The notes under the pieces are model-generated. The model saw only the letters and a list, made by a program, of their open reading frames with translations, had not been told where the DNA came from and did no database searches. The position numbers and the translations under genes were made by a program. Positions 8,546-17,900 of a stretch of DNA of 64,000 nucleotides are shown one piece after another. The stretch covers positions 248,001-312,000 of the forward strand of contig CALLPI010000008.1 of assembly GCA_938015595.1 (NCBI GenBank). Direction: 5' to 3'. How positions within the stretch are numbered: the stretch's first letter is position 1; each line of letters begins with the position of its first letter. This DNA comes from an uncultured Saprospiraceae bacterium. Its GTDB lineage: Bacteria; Bacteroidota; Bacteroidia; Chitinophagales; Saprospiraceae.

Positions 8546-10414
8546 ATGAATACCAATGTGTGCTATACGTCGAGGTTATACCTAGCCCTGGCGTGGTGTT
8601 GGCTCTGGCTACTGTTCTCTGCCTGCGAGCGCGAGGTAGAAGGGCTGGAATCTCCGGCTTATCCCTCCAATCCGGAAGTATTTATTGACGGCTTCAGTCC
8701 GGGGCTAAATTATGCGGCTTTTGGCGGCTCTGTACTTACGGCTTTTGACGTAGATCGAGAGGTGACCTACAACGGCTCTGCGGCGTCTATGCGTTTTGAA
8801 GTGCCCGACGTCAATGACCCCAGGGGCGCGTATGCCGGCGGAACGTATTATACTACCGTAGGCAGGGATTTGTCAGGATACAATGCGCTGACCTTCTGGG
8901 CCAGGGCTTCCCAGCCTGCCAATATTGACGTAGTGGGCTTTGGCAATGACCTGGGTGAGTCTCGTCATCAGGTCACTATTTCCGGGTTGCCAGTCAATAC
9001 TAACTGGAAGAAGTACATCATCCCTATACCTGATCCCTCCAAGCTCAAGGCAGAGCGCGGGATGTTTTTTTATTCGGAAGGCCCAGAAAATGAAAAAGGC
9101 TACACCTTTTGGATAGATGAAGTGAAATTTGAAAAACTCGGCACGCTGGCACACCCTCGGTATCTCATCCTCAACGGGCAGGACCAGACAGAGACCTCTT
9201 TCATCGGCATCACCAAAACCATAGGTGGCCTGAAATCTGTGTTCAATCTGCCTGTCGGGGTGGATCAGGAAGTTACGGTAGCACCTGCATATTTCGATTT
9301 TTCTTCATCTGACCCCTCTATAGCCACGGTGGACGAGAGTGGTCGGGTAACGGTCCGTGGCGGTCCGGGCACAGCCCGTATCACGGCTCGGGTAGGCGGC
9401 GCGGTAGCTACAGGTTCGCTGACTATTCAGTCGGCTGGCAATTTCCAGGCAGCACCGCGCCCAACGCGCCCTGTGGCTAACGTCATTTCTGTGTTTAGCG
9501 ATGTGTATCCCAACGTGCCGGTGGACTACTACAACGGCTACTGGGCGCCGTACCAGACCACTCAGTCGGCAGACTTTACCGTGGACGGAGACAACGTACT
9601 GCACTACACCAACTTCAACTTTGTAGGGATTCAGTTTACCTCTCCTACGATCAATGCTTCTTCCATGACCCATCTGCACGTGGATGTCTTCATCCCGAAT
9701 ACCTTGCCGGCCAACGCTCGGTTCAAGATTGAAATGGTACACTTCGGCACGCCCAACATTACGGGTGCATTCACCACCATCATCACAGCGGTGCAGTCTC
9801 GTCAATGGGTGAGCCTGGACATTCCGCTGGTCAGCTTTGCCGGGCTGAGCAATCGGTCGAATCTGGCACAAATCATCTTCGTGGACGATAGCAACAATAT
9901 TGACAGTTTCTACGCCGACAATATTTATCTGTATAATGCCGGCACGCCGCCCTCGGCGCCCACTACGCCTGCGCCGACACCCACGCATCCTGCGGCCAAT
10001 GTCATCTCGGTGTTCAGCGACGCATACACCAACATTGCCGGCACCAACCTGAACCCCAACTGGGGGCAGGCCACTGTGGTCACCCAGGTGAGCATTCAGG
10101 GCAACAACACTCTGCGCTACGGCGGCCTCAACTACCAGGGCATACAGTTGGGCAGCAATCAAAATGTATCGGGCATGCAGTTTTTGCACCTGGACTTCTG
10201 GAGTGCCACTTCTACTTCGCTCAAGGTATTTCTCATCAGCCCAGGGCCGTTGGAAACGCCGTTCATCCTGACTGTGCCCACCAACGGCTGGTCGAGTGTA
10301 AACATTCCCCTGTCGGCTTTTGTGCCGCCGGTCAATTTGTCCAATGTGTTTCAGCTCAAGTTTGAAGGCAACGGGGATATTTTTCTCGACAATATCTACT
10401 TCTTTCGCAACTAA
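8546..10414 (+). CDS. multi-modular glycan-binding lipoprotein
   Basis: 622 residues from the ATG at 8546. The signal peptide ends in LFSAC with the lipidated Cys27, followed by acidic residues (EREVEG), compatible with surface export in Bacteroidota. Modules: a jelly-roll carbohydrate-binding-like domain (about 35-190, ending WIDEVKF), a Big2 Ig-like domain (about 225-290, SSSDPSIATVDESG), and two copies of a module starting VISVFSD (about 305-460 and 470-622) joined by a Pro/Thr linker. No catalytic motif was found. The last two modules are related to the duplicated module of the secreted protein at 22285. It probably takes the place of a SusE/F-type surface glycan-binding protein for beta-glucan. 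Confidence 0.75.
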   Translation: MNTNVCYTSRLYLALAWCWLWLLFSACEREVEGLESPAYPSNPEVFIDGFSPGLNYAAFGGSVLTAFDVDREVTYNGSAASMRFEVPDVNDPRGAYAGGTYYTTVGRDLSGYNALTFWARASQPANIDVVGFGNDLGESRHQVTISGLPVNTNWKKYIIPIPDPSKLKAERGMFFYSEGPENEKGYTFWIDEVKFEKLGTLAHPRYLILNGQDQTETSFIGITKTIGGLKSVFNLPVGVDQEVTVAPAYFDFSSSDPSIATVDESGRVTVRGGPGTARITARVGGAVATGSLTIQSAGNFQAAPRPTRPVANVISVFSDVYPNVPVDYYNGYWAPYQTTQSADFTVDGDNVLHYTNFNFVGIQFTSPTINASSMTHLHVDVFIPNTLPANARFKIEMVHFGTPNITGAFTTIITAVQSRQWVSLDIPLVSFAGLSNRSNLAQIIFVDDSNNIDSFYADNIYLYNAGTPPSAPTTPAPTPTHPAANVISVFSDAYTNIAGTNLNPNWGQATVVTQVSIQGNNTLRYGGLNYQGIQLGSNQNVSGMQFLHLDFWSATSTSLKVFLISPGPLETPFILTVPTNGWSSVNIPLSAFVPPVNLSNVFQLKFEGNGDIFLDNIYFFRN

Positions 10415-10431
10415 CTCAAATTGATATAGTG

Positions 10432-11238
10432 ATGAATGCGAAAATGTGCGCGCTAGCCTTGCTTCTCACGTTGATAGGCTGCAAAGCGGACGACTTCCAA
10501 AAACTGGAGCCGCGCAACTGGCAACTGACCTGGAGCGATGAATTTAACGGCGCGGCTGGCGCTCTGCCCGATCCTGACAAGTGGACTTTTGACCTCGGTA
10601 CGGGCAATGGCGGCTGGGGCAACCAGGAGTTGCAGTCTTATACCAACAGCCCCGACAATGTGTCTATGGATGGCCAGGGCAACCTGGTGATTACCGCCAG
10701 GCGGGCAGGCAATGCCTTCACCTCGGCCAGAATCAAAACGCAAGGGCTTTTTGAGCAAAAGTATGGCCGCTTTGAAGCGCGCCTAAAAACACCCTACGGC
10801 CCAGGATTGTGGCCTGCTTTCTGGTTGCTTGGCGCCAACATCTCGTCTGTGGGATGGCCCCAGTGCGGCGAAATTGACATCATGGAACTACGGGGGCAGG
10901 AGCCCCACATTGTACATGGCTCGCTGCACGGGCCGGGCTACTCTGCCGGCAATGCCATCACCAAAAAATATGCCTTGCTCAATGGCCGCTTCGACGCCGA
11001 CTACCACGTGTATGCTGTGGAGTGGGACGCCAATAAGATTGATTTCTTCGTTGACGACTTCCTCTACCAGCGCGTGGAGCGCAGCAAGGTGCCTGGCGAG
11101 TGGGTGTACGACGCTCCGTTTTTTCTGATTTTCAACGTAGCAGTGGGCGGCACATTCGTGGGGTTTCCTACAGCACAGACGCCCTTCCCGCAGCGCATGA
11201 TCATTGACTACGTGCGGGTATATCAGGAGGCGAAGTAA
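10432..11238 (+). CDS. GH16 lipoprotein, laminarinase-like endo-beta-1,3-glucanase
   Basis: 268 residues from the ATG at 10432 (a GTG lies directly before it). Lipobox LIGC gives lipidated Cys17, then KADD, an acidic/lysine tag resembling the lipoprotein surface-export signal known from Capnocytophaga. The GH16 signature GEIDIMELRG contains the nucleophile Glu147, Asp149 and acid/base Glu152; the bulge methionine (EIDIME) is typical of laminarinases and lichenases. FGRFEARLKTP-like and WPAFWLLG segments also fit. It would cut internal beta-1,3 bonds of laminarin-type glucans at the cell surface. It lies 17 bases after the binding lipoprotein in one operon. Confidence 0.9.
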   Translation: MNAKMCALALLLTLIGCKADDFQKLEPRNWQLTWSDEFNGAAGALPDPDKWTFDLGTGNGGWGNQELQSYTNSPDNVSMDGQGNLVITARRAGNAFTSARIKTQGLFEQKYGRFEARLKTPYGPGLWPAFWLLGANISSVGWPQCGEIDIMELRGQEPHIVHGSLHGPGYSAGNAITKKYALLNGRFDADYHVYAVEWDANKIDFFVDDFLYQRVERSKVPGEWVYDAPFFLIFNVAVGGTFVGFPTAQTPFPQRMIIDYVRVYQEAK

Positions 11239-11361
11239 GGTTTTTTAGTGGCGGTCGCGATCCATTTGTCATGCAAAGAAGGTGGTGTTTGCGCCGGGGT
11301 TGCTTGCAGCGTAAGCCACAAGTGCACGGGGCCGCAAAGTAGTCTTTTATACTAAAGCAAC

Positions 11362-11407
11362 GCCAAGTTTTGTGTATGATTTGCGGATGTTGTGCACAAA
11401 ACTTGGC
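11362..11407. repeat. dispersed palindromic repeat, copy 2 (46 bp)
   Basis: GCCAAGTTTTGTG at the left end is the exact reverse complement of the right end CACAAAACTTGGC, with a loop containing ATGATTTGCGGATGTT. It sits in the 280-base gap between the GH16 and GH149 genes, about 110 bases before the GH149 start, and is followed by GAAGTATA as in copy 1. The rest of this gap shows no gene. Confidence 0.9.
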
Positions 11408-11518
11408 AGGCCGAAGTATACATCTTTTCGATTCTTTGCCTTTGCTGTGTGAATACGCTGGCAAAACAGAGTCGCCTTGTTTCGGTAAAATTAGAAACCA
11501 GAAATCTTTCCTTAAAAC

Positions 11519-14500
11519 ATGCCGTCAACTGCCCAAACAGACAAACCCGCCCACAAAACCGTGGATCTGCGCCTGGTAACGCACGACAACGAGCGCTGGC
11601 TCCGAATATCCCACTGCGATGCCATGCGCCCGTTCTTCATGAGTGTGGTGAGCGATTCTAATCACTGGATGTTTATTGCCAGCAATGGAGGGCTTACTGC
11701 AGGGCGCAAAAACCCAGAGTATGCGCTGTTTCCCTACTATACCGATGATAAAGTAACCGAATCGGCAGAAATCACGGGTAGCAAGTCCATCTTCCAGGTG
11801 TGGGCCGGCCAGGAAACCTGGGTGTGGGAGCCATTTTCGGAGCGTTTTACCGGTCGCTATGCCATCAGCCGGCATTTGTACAAAAGTGTCTGGGGCAACA
11901 AAATCATGTTTGAGGAAATCAACCACGACCTTGGCCTCACTTTTCGCTACCGCTGGTGCAACAGCCACCGATTTGGATTTGTGCGGCAGGCGGAACTGCG
12001 CAATGACTCAGACAGATACTACACCATCACTTTACTAGATGGCCTACAAAACCTCATGCCCTATGGTGTACCCAGCGACCTGCAAGCCAAAGCTAGCAAC
12101 CTGGTGGACGCTTACAAGCGCAGCGAACTGGAGCCAGCCTCTGGCGTAGGGATCTTTGCCCTCAGCGCTATTATTGTGGACAAAGCCGAACCCGCCGAGG
12201 CGCTCAAAGCCAATGTAGTTTGGTCATTGGGACTGGAGCGCCCCAGGTATCTGTTGTCTGCTTTGCAATTAGATAATTTCAGAAGAGGGCAGGCCATCCG
12301 ACAGGAACACGACGTCAAGGGCGAAAAAGGCGCGTATTTCGTATGCGCAGACATTGCGCTGCCCGCTCGTGCTGGCAAGAAGTGGATGATAGTGGCCAAT
12401 GTCAACCAGAGCCATACCCAGGTGGTGGATCTTCGCCGGGTCATCCTCTCTGAGGCTGACCTGGAAAAACAACTTCACGACGACATTGCCGCTGGCACGC
12501 GCCGACTGATTCATCTGGTAGCTAGTGCCGACGGGCTGCAGTGCACCGCCGACGTGCTCAACGATACCCGCCACTACAGCAACGTACTTTTCAATATCAT
12601 GCGGGGCGGCATTTTTGACAACCACTACCAAATAGATAAAAAGGACTTTGTGACCTATCTTGCCAAAGCCAACAAGGAAGTGGCCGCAAGAAACCAGTCT
12701 TTCATTGAGGTGTTGGAAGAGACCTTTGGCCAAGCAACACTCAAAGACCTGGCGCTGCGCAGTGGCGATGTCGACTTCATACGGCTGGCCATTGAGTATT
12801 TGCCTCTGAGGTTCAGTCGCCGGCATGGAGATCCCAGCCGTCCGTGGAACTACTTTTCTATCAATACCCACAGCGAGGCCGATGGCTCCAAAATTCTGGA
12901 TTACGAAGGCAACTGGCGCGACTTGTTTCAAAACTGGGAAGCCCTGGCCCTGGCCTACCCAGAGTTTATCGAGGGCATGATTTTTAAGTTTCTCAACGCT
13001 TCCACTTTTGATGGCTACAATCCCTATCGAGTGACTAAAGACGGCTTTGACTGGGAAACTATTGAACCCGACAACCCCTGGTCGTACATCGGCTACTGGG
13101 GCGACCACCAGATCATCTACTTGCAGAAGTTTTTCGAGATCATCGAAAAATACCATCCCGGTGCCTTGCAGGCTTTTTGGGACAAAGACTGGTTTGTGTA
13201 CGCCGCAGTACCCTACGTCATCAAGCCCTATGCACAAATCCTGGACAACCCGCAAGATACCATTGAGTTTGACCACCGCTGGGACGCCGCCATCCGCAAG
13301 CGACGTGAGCAACTAGGTGCCGACGGCGCACTGCTAGCTAAGCCAGGCGGGGGTGTTTATCACGTCAATTTCACCGAGAAACTGCTAGCCGCCCTGTTGG
13401 CCAAGTTGTCCAACTTTGTACCCGAAGCCGGCATCTGGATGAATACCCAAAGGCCGGAGTGGAACGACGCCAACAACGCTTTGGTGGGCAATGGTGCCTC
13501 CATGGTCACGCTGTATTACTTGCGTCGTTTCCTGGCGTTTTTCCATCAGTTATTGAGCAGCAGCCCACTGGGGCAGGTCAATATTTCGGCACAACTGGCC
13601 GAATTGTACCACCACATCTTGGAAGCGCTACAGCACTACAGCCCCTTGTTGAAGGCGCACTTCTCGCCGCAAGACCGAAAAGCCGTCATGGATCGGCTCG
13701 GTAGCGCTGCTTCCAACTACCGGCATCAGGTGTATCAGTATGGGTTTTCGGGAGAGAAAAGCGCTATTGGCCTGGATGAACTCCAGGACTTTATCCGACT
13801 GGTGCTGGACTACCTGGAGCACTCTATCCGCGCCAACCAAAGACCAGACAAGCTGTATCACGCCTACAACCTCATTACTGTAAAAAATGACAGCGCGGAG
13901 GTGGCGCGCCTCACAGAAATGCTGGAAGGGCAGGTGGCCGTGCTGAGCGCTGGGTATCTGAGTGCAGAGCAAGCACTAGAGGTATTGGATGCCTTGAAGC
14001 GCAGTGCGCTGTTCCGCGAAGACCAATACAGCTACATCTTGTATCCCAACAAAAACCTACCCGGATTCTTACAAAAAAATATCCTTTCTGGCAAGGATGT
14101 ACAGTCGTCGGCACTACTCAGGCAACTGCTGGCCGACGGCAACCCAGCCATTGTGGAGCAGGATATGGAGGGCGATTTCCACTTCAATGGCCATTTCAAA
14201 AACGCCAAAGACCTGGAGCAGGCTCTCAACGCCCTGGGGGGCAAGTACAGACATTTAGTGGAGCAAGACCGGCCACTGGTGCTGGATCTTTTTGAGAAGG
14301 TGTTCCAGCACAAGGCATTTACCGGGAGGTCGGGCACCTTCTTTTCTTATGAAGGGCTTGGCTCTATCTACTGGCACATGGTGTCCAAACTGCTACTGGC
14401 TGTGCAGGAGTGTTGTATGAGTGCTATTGAAAATCGTGCTACTCCGGAGGTAATCAGCAGGCTGCTGGAGCACTACTACGAGATAGAAGCCGGTATAGGC

Positions 14501-14998
14501 GTGCACAAGCCGCCGGAGTTGTATGGCGCGTTTCCTACTGACCCCTATTCGCACACCCCCCTGCACCGCGGCGCGCAACAGCCGGGCATGACGGGCCAAG
14601 TGAAGGAAGACATCCTCTCGCGATTCGGAGAGTTGGGGGTATTTGTCAAAAATGGGCAGTTGTATTTCGATCCCTGCTTGCTGCGCAGCGCGGAGTTTCT
14701 TCAGGCACCACAAGTCTTCGAATACTGCACTGTAGCTGGTGATACCAGGCAGTTGGTACTGCGCGAAGGGCAGTTGGCTTTCACGTGCTGCATGGTTCCT
14801 GTGGTGTACTCGTGGGCCGATTCAGACACCATCACTGTGCACTATACTGACGGGAAAGCAGAGCAAATGATCGGGAATGTACTAAACCGCCGAATTAGCA
14901 GCCTCGTGTTCAGGCGAACAGGAAAGATAGAACGAGTAGAAGTGTTCTTAAACCAAAATAGATGTGCATCGCATGCTTGTATCAGAGGAGTGACATGA
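11519..14998 (+). CDS. GH149-type beta-1,3-oligoglucan phosphorylase
   Basis: 1159 residues without signal peptide, hence cytoplasmic. The (alpha/alpha)6-barrel core with RPEWNDANN (Asp650 as likely catalytic acid), GYWGDHQIIYLQKF and SRPWNYFSINTHSEADG resembles GH94-type inverting phosphorylases, but the length far exceeds GH94 enzymes (about 800-900) and matches GH149, the family of beta-1,3-glucan phosphorylases from Euglena and bacteria. It would convert beta-1,3-oligoglucans plus phosphate to alpha-glucose-1-phosphate. The GH16/GH17 neighbours agree with that substrate. Its stop overlaps the next gene's start (ATGA), so the two are translationally coupled. Confidence 0.82.
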   Translation: MPSTAQTDKPAHKTVDLRLVTHDNERWLRISHCDAMRPFFMSVVSDSNHWMFIASNGGLTAGRKNPEYALFPYYTDDKVTESAEITGSKSIFQVWAGQETWVWEPFSERFTGRYAISRHLYKSVWGNKIMFEEINHDLGLTFRYRWCNSHRFGFVRQAELRNDSDRYYTITLLDGLQNLMPYGVPSDLQAKASNLVDAYKRSELEPASGVGIFALSAIIVDKAEPAEALKANVVWSLGLERPRYLLSALQLDNFRRGQAIRQEHDVKGEKGAYFVCADIALPARAGKKWMIVANVNQSHTQVVDLRRVILSEADLEKQLHDDIAAGTRRLIHLVASADGLQCTADVLNDTRHYSNVLFNIMRGGIFDNHYQIDKKDFVTYLAKANKEVAARNQSFIEVLEETFGQATLKDLALRSGDVDFIRLAIEYLPLRFSRRHGDPSRPWNYFSINTHSEADGSKILDYEGNWRDLFQNWEALALAYPEFIEGMIFKFLNASTFDGYNPYRVTKDGFDWETIEPDNPWSYIGYWGDHQIIYLQKFFEIIEKYHPGALQAFWDKDWFVYAAVPYVIKPYAQILDNPQDTIEFDHRWDAAIRKRREQLGADGALLAKPGGGVYHVNFTEKLLAALLAKLSNFVPEAGIWMNTQRPEWNDANNALVGNGASMVTLYYLRRFLAFFHQLLSSSPLGQVNISAQLAELYHHILEALQHYSPLLKAHFSPQDRKAVMDRLGSAASNYRHQVYQYGFSGEKSAIGLDELQDFIRLVLDYLEHSIRANQRPDKLYHAYNLITVKNDSAEVARLTEMLEGQVAVLSAGYLSAEQALEVLDALKRSALFREDQYSYILYPNKNLPGFLQKNILSGKDVQSSALLRQLLADGNPAIVEQDMEGDFHFNGHFKNAKDLEQALNALGGKYRHLVEQDRPLVLDLFEKVFQHKAFTGRSGTFFSYEGLGSIYWHMVSKLLLAVQECCMSAIENRATPEVISRLLEHYYEIEAGIGVHKPPELYGAFPTDPYSHTPLHRGAQQPGMTGQVKEDILSRFGELGVFVKNGQLYFDPCLLRSAEFLQAPQVFEYCTVAGDTRQLVLREGQLAFTCCMVPVVYSWADSDTITVHYTDGKAEQMIGNVLNRRISSLVFRRTGKIERVEVFLNQNRCASHACIRGVT

Positions 14999-16350
14999 CG
15001 CGCTTCGCTGCGCTTCTTGCAAGAGGCCTGGAGGCGAGCAAGGAGCTTTCGCACTGGCGGCGTCAAGCTGTGTTCCTATGCCTGTGGGTATTGGCTATGG
15101 CGACATTCTCGTCTTCTTGCAGCCCTACCAAGGTGCCTGCTGATAAAACTGCCGCCGACATCCTGGGCAACCCTGCGTACCAGGCCATTTCCTTTGGCAG
15201 TTACCGGGGGTTGTCGTGCGATATTCAGCCCACCATACCCCAGCTCAAGGAAGACCTGAAGATACTGTCGGCCATGGGTATAAAGTTGCTCAGGACATAC
15301 AATGTGTACTACGGCGAAGTGGCCAAACTGCCGGTAGTCATCCGTCAGCTAAAAGCCGCAGACCCTTCATTTGAAATGTACCTCATGCTGGGCGCGTGGA
15401 TAGACTGCAAAAATGCCTGGACGGATCAGCCCCCCAACCACGACGAAGAAAGCGAAAAAAATGCCAGCGAGATAGACCGAGCGGTGGCATTAGCTCAAAA
15501 GTATCCCAACATAGTGAAGATCATTGCCGTAGGGAATGAGGCCATGGTAAAGTGGGCCGAAAGCTACTATGTACAGCCCAGAGTAGTACTCAAGTGGGTC
15601 AACCACTTGCAAAACCTCAAAAAACAAGGTAAACTACCTCAAACCCTGTGGATCACTAGTTCCGACAACTTTGCCTCTTGGGGCGGTGGCGGCAGCGAAT
15701 ACCACGTGGAAGATTTGAATGCCTTGATCAAAGCCGTGGACTTCATCTCCATGCACACTTACCCCATGCACAACACACACTACTACAACCCCAACTTCTG
15801 GGGCGTGCAAGAAGACGAGCTGAGCTTATCAGATGTGGAAAAAATCAACGCCGCAATGTTGCGCGCTAGAGACTACGCCGTAAGCCAGTACGAAAGCGTG
15901 GTGCACTACATGAAAAGCCTCGGTGTGGACAAACCCGTGCACATTGGCGAAACCGGCTGGGCCACCCAGGCCAACGAACGCTACGGCAACAAAGGCTCCA
16001 GAGCATGCGACGAGTACAAATCGGCACTCTACTATCAGCACATGCGCAACTGGACTAATACCGCCGGCCTAACTTGTTTTTACTTTGAAGCCTTTGACGA
16101 ACAATGGAAGGATGCGGCTAACCCCGGCGGTTCGGAAAACCACTTCGGGTTGTTCAATCTACAAGCACAGGCCAAGTATGCCATCTGGAATCTGGTGGAC
16201 GCCGGCGTGTTTGAGGGCCTCATGCGCGACGGGCAGCCTATCACCAAGACTTTTAATGGAGGAGATATGGCCGCTATGATGCGCAACAATAAAAGCACCC
16301 CCAACAGCAGCAGAAACCAAAAGCCAACATTGAAAACAGCAGCGATATGA
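14995..16350 (+). CDS. GH17 lipoprotein, beta-1,3-glucanase or glucanosyltransferase
   Basis: 451 residues from the ATG at 14995, which has a strong Shine-Dalgarno (AGAGGAG) and overlaps the GH149 stop. A long N-region leads to lipobox SSSC with Cys42. The GH17 barrel shows Glu182 in AVGNEAM (acid/base) and Glu319 in GETGWAT (nucleophile), and FYFEAFDEQWK near the end, all family hallmarks. It should act on beta-1,3-glucan at the periplasmic or outer face. The C-terminal tail after about residue 415 is low-complexity (Asn/Ser/Lys). It overlaps the following GH30 gene by four bases. Confidence 0.88.
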   Translation: MTRFAALLARGLEASKELSHWRRQAVFLCLWVLAMATFSSSCSPTKVPADKTAADILGNPAYQAISFGSYRGLSCDIQPTIPQLKEDLKILSAMGIKLLRTYNVYYGEVAKLPVVIRQLKAADPSFEMYLMLGAWIDCKNAWTDQPPNHDEESEKNASEIDRAVALAQKYPNIVKIIAVGNEAMVKWAESYYVQPRVVLKWVNHLQNLKKQGKLPQTLWITSSDNFASWGGGGSEYHVEDLNALIKAVDFISMHTYPMHNTHYYNPNFWGVQEDELSLSDVEKINAAMLRARDYAVSQYESVVHYMKSLGVDKPVHIGETGWATQANERYGNKGSRACDEYKSALYYQHMRNWTNTAGLTCFYFEAFDEQWKDAANPGGSENHFGLFNLQAQAKYAIWNLVDAGVFEGLMRDGQPITKTFNGGDMAAMMRNNKSTPNSSRNQKPTLKTAAI

Positions 16351-17876
16351 CTACAGGTGCAAGATACATAGTAGAAACGAGGAGGCCTCAAAGTAGCTAT
16401 CTCCTCTTCTGGGTAGTATTAGCTTTTCTAATCAGCAGTTGTATGCAATCCAAATCATTGGACGTAGAAGTGTATGAAACCTCCGCAAGTGGCCATAAAC
16501 TAACGCGGCTGTCTGAGTTTCCTACCGCACACACCACGGCAGAGGTCAACCTCTTGCCTGAAGAAGCCTTTCAGACCATCACCGGCTTTGGCGGTGCTTT
16601 TACCGAGGCATCTGCTCATCTGCTCAACTGCCTGAGCCAAGAAAAACGGGCGCGCATCCTAGAAGCGTACTTCGGAGATACCGGCGCCAGATACTCCCTG
16701 ACTCGCACCCATATCAACTCCTGTGATTTCTCCTTAGGCAACTACTCCTATGCTCCTGTACCCGGCGATGTGACGCTGAAAAACTTCTCCATTGCGGAAG
16801 ACTTAAACGACCTCATTCCTATGATCAAGGAGGCCATGGCTGTTTCCAAAGATGGCTTCAGAATCATCGCCTCACCTTGGACGGCGCCACCCTGGATGAA
16901 AGACAACAAAGACTGGCGCGGTGGCAAACTCCTGCCCAAGTACTACCCTGTCTGGGCGCTGTTCTTTTCTAAATATCTAGATGCCTACAAAGCCCAGGGC
17001 ATTGATATCTGGGGCTTTACGGTAGAAAATGAACCCTTGGGCAACGATAGCAACTGGGAAAGCATGCACTACACCCCGGAGGAAATGAACGAGTTTGTAA
17101 AAAAACACCTGGGGCCAAGACTGAAAGCCGATGGGCACGAAGTGAAAATCCTGGGCTTTGACCAAAACCGCGACGAAGAACTTAACAAATGGACAGACGC
17201 CATGTATGGCGATGAAGCGGCCGCAGCATTTTACGACGGAACTGCCGTGCACTGGTATGCCAGCACCTACGACTACTTTCCCGACGCCCTGCTGTACGCG
17301 CACCGCAAAGCACCTGGCAAGCACTTGATCAATACCGAAGCTTGTGTGGACGCCCAGGTGCCTCAATGGCAAAACGACGCCTGGTACTGGGCACAGGAAG
17401 CTACCGACTGGGGCTGGACCTGGGCCCCCGACGACCAAAAGCATCTGCACCCCAAGTACGTGCCCGTGTTTCGCTATGCGCGCGACATCATCGGCTGCCT
17501 CAATCACTGGGTGGACGGCTGGGTGGACTGGAATATGGTGCTTGATCGGCAAGGCGGCCCCAACTGGGCAAAAAACTGGTGCACAGCTCCCGTCATCGTG
17601 GATCCCGAGCAGGATGAAGTATATTTCACGCCTTTGTATTACGCTCTGGCCCACTTCAGCCGCTTTATTCGGCCGGGCGCGTTGCGCATAGGGTTCAAGC
17701 ACAACGATAGCGACCTGATGGTCACGGCGGTGCGCAACCCCGACGGCAGCACGGCGGTCGTTTTGTTCAATCCTACGGTACAAGTCAAAGGTATCAGGCT
17801 GACCATGCAGGGCAAAACAGCCGGATTTTCCATTGCCGCCAAGGCCATACAAACGGTTGTCATTCTTGATAAGTGA
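16347..17876 (+). CDS. GH30 lipoprotein, probable endo-beta-1,6-glucanase
   Basis: 509 residues; the signal peptide ends LISSC (lipidated Cys32). The GH30 core begins at QTITGFGGAFTEAS; the acid/base is Glu229 in TVENEP, and Glu331 in INTEAC is the likely nucleophile. SPWTAPPWMKDN and the C-terminal side beta-sandwich (SRFIRPGALRIG onwards) fit GH30 subfamilies 1/3. Given the GH16 and GH17 neighbours, removal of beta-1,6 branches from laminarin or yeast-type glucan is the likeliest role; beta-glucosidase or glucosylceramidase activity is the alternative. Its start overlaps the preceding GH17 stop as ATGA. Confidence 0.86.
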   Translation: MTTGARYIVETRRPQSSYLLFWVVLAFLISSCMQSKSLDVEVYETSASGHKLTRLSEFPTAHTTAEVNLLPEEAFQTITGFGGAFTEASAHLLNCLSQEKRARILEAYFGDTGARYSLTRTHINSCDFSLGNYSYAPVPGDVTLKNFSIAEDLNDLIPMIKEAMAVSKDGFRIIASPWTAPPWMKDNKDWRGGKLLPKYYPVWALFFSKYLDAYKAQGIDIWGFTVENEPLGNDSNWESMHYTPEEMNEFVKKHLGPRLKADGHEVKILGFDQNRDEELNKWTDAMYGDEAAAAFYDGTAVHWYASTYDYFPDALLYAHRKAPGKHLINTEACVDAQVPQWQNDAWYWAQEATDWGWTWAPDDQKHLHPKYVPVFRYARDIIGCLNHWVDGWVDWNMVLDRQGGPNWAKNWCTAPVIVDPEQDEVYFTPLYYALAHFSRFIRPGALRIGFKHNDSDLMVTAVRNPDGSTAVVLFNPTVQVKGIRLTMQGKTAGFSIAAKAIQTVVILDK

Positions 17877-17900
17877 ATCAGTAATGAAAAAAACGCCATT

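Noticed and set aside
12269-13312. 347-codon leftward frame opposite the GH149 gene
   Set aside because: No family resemblance and completely covered by the phosphorylase frame.
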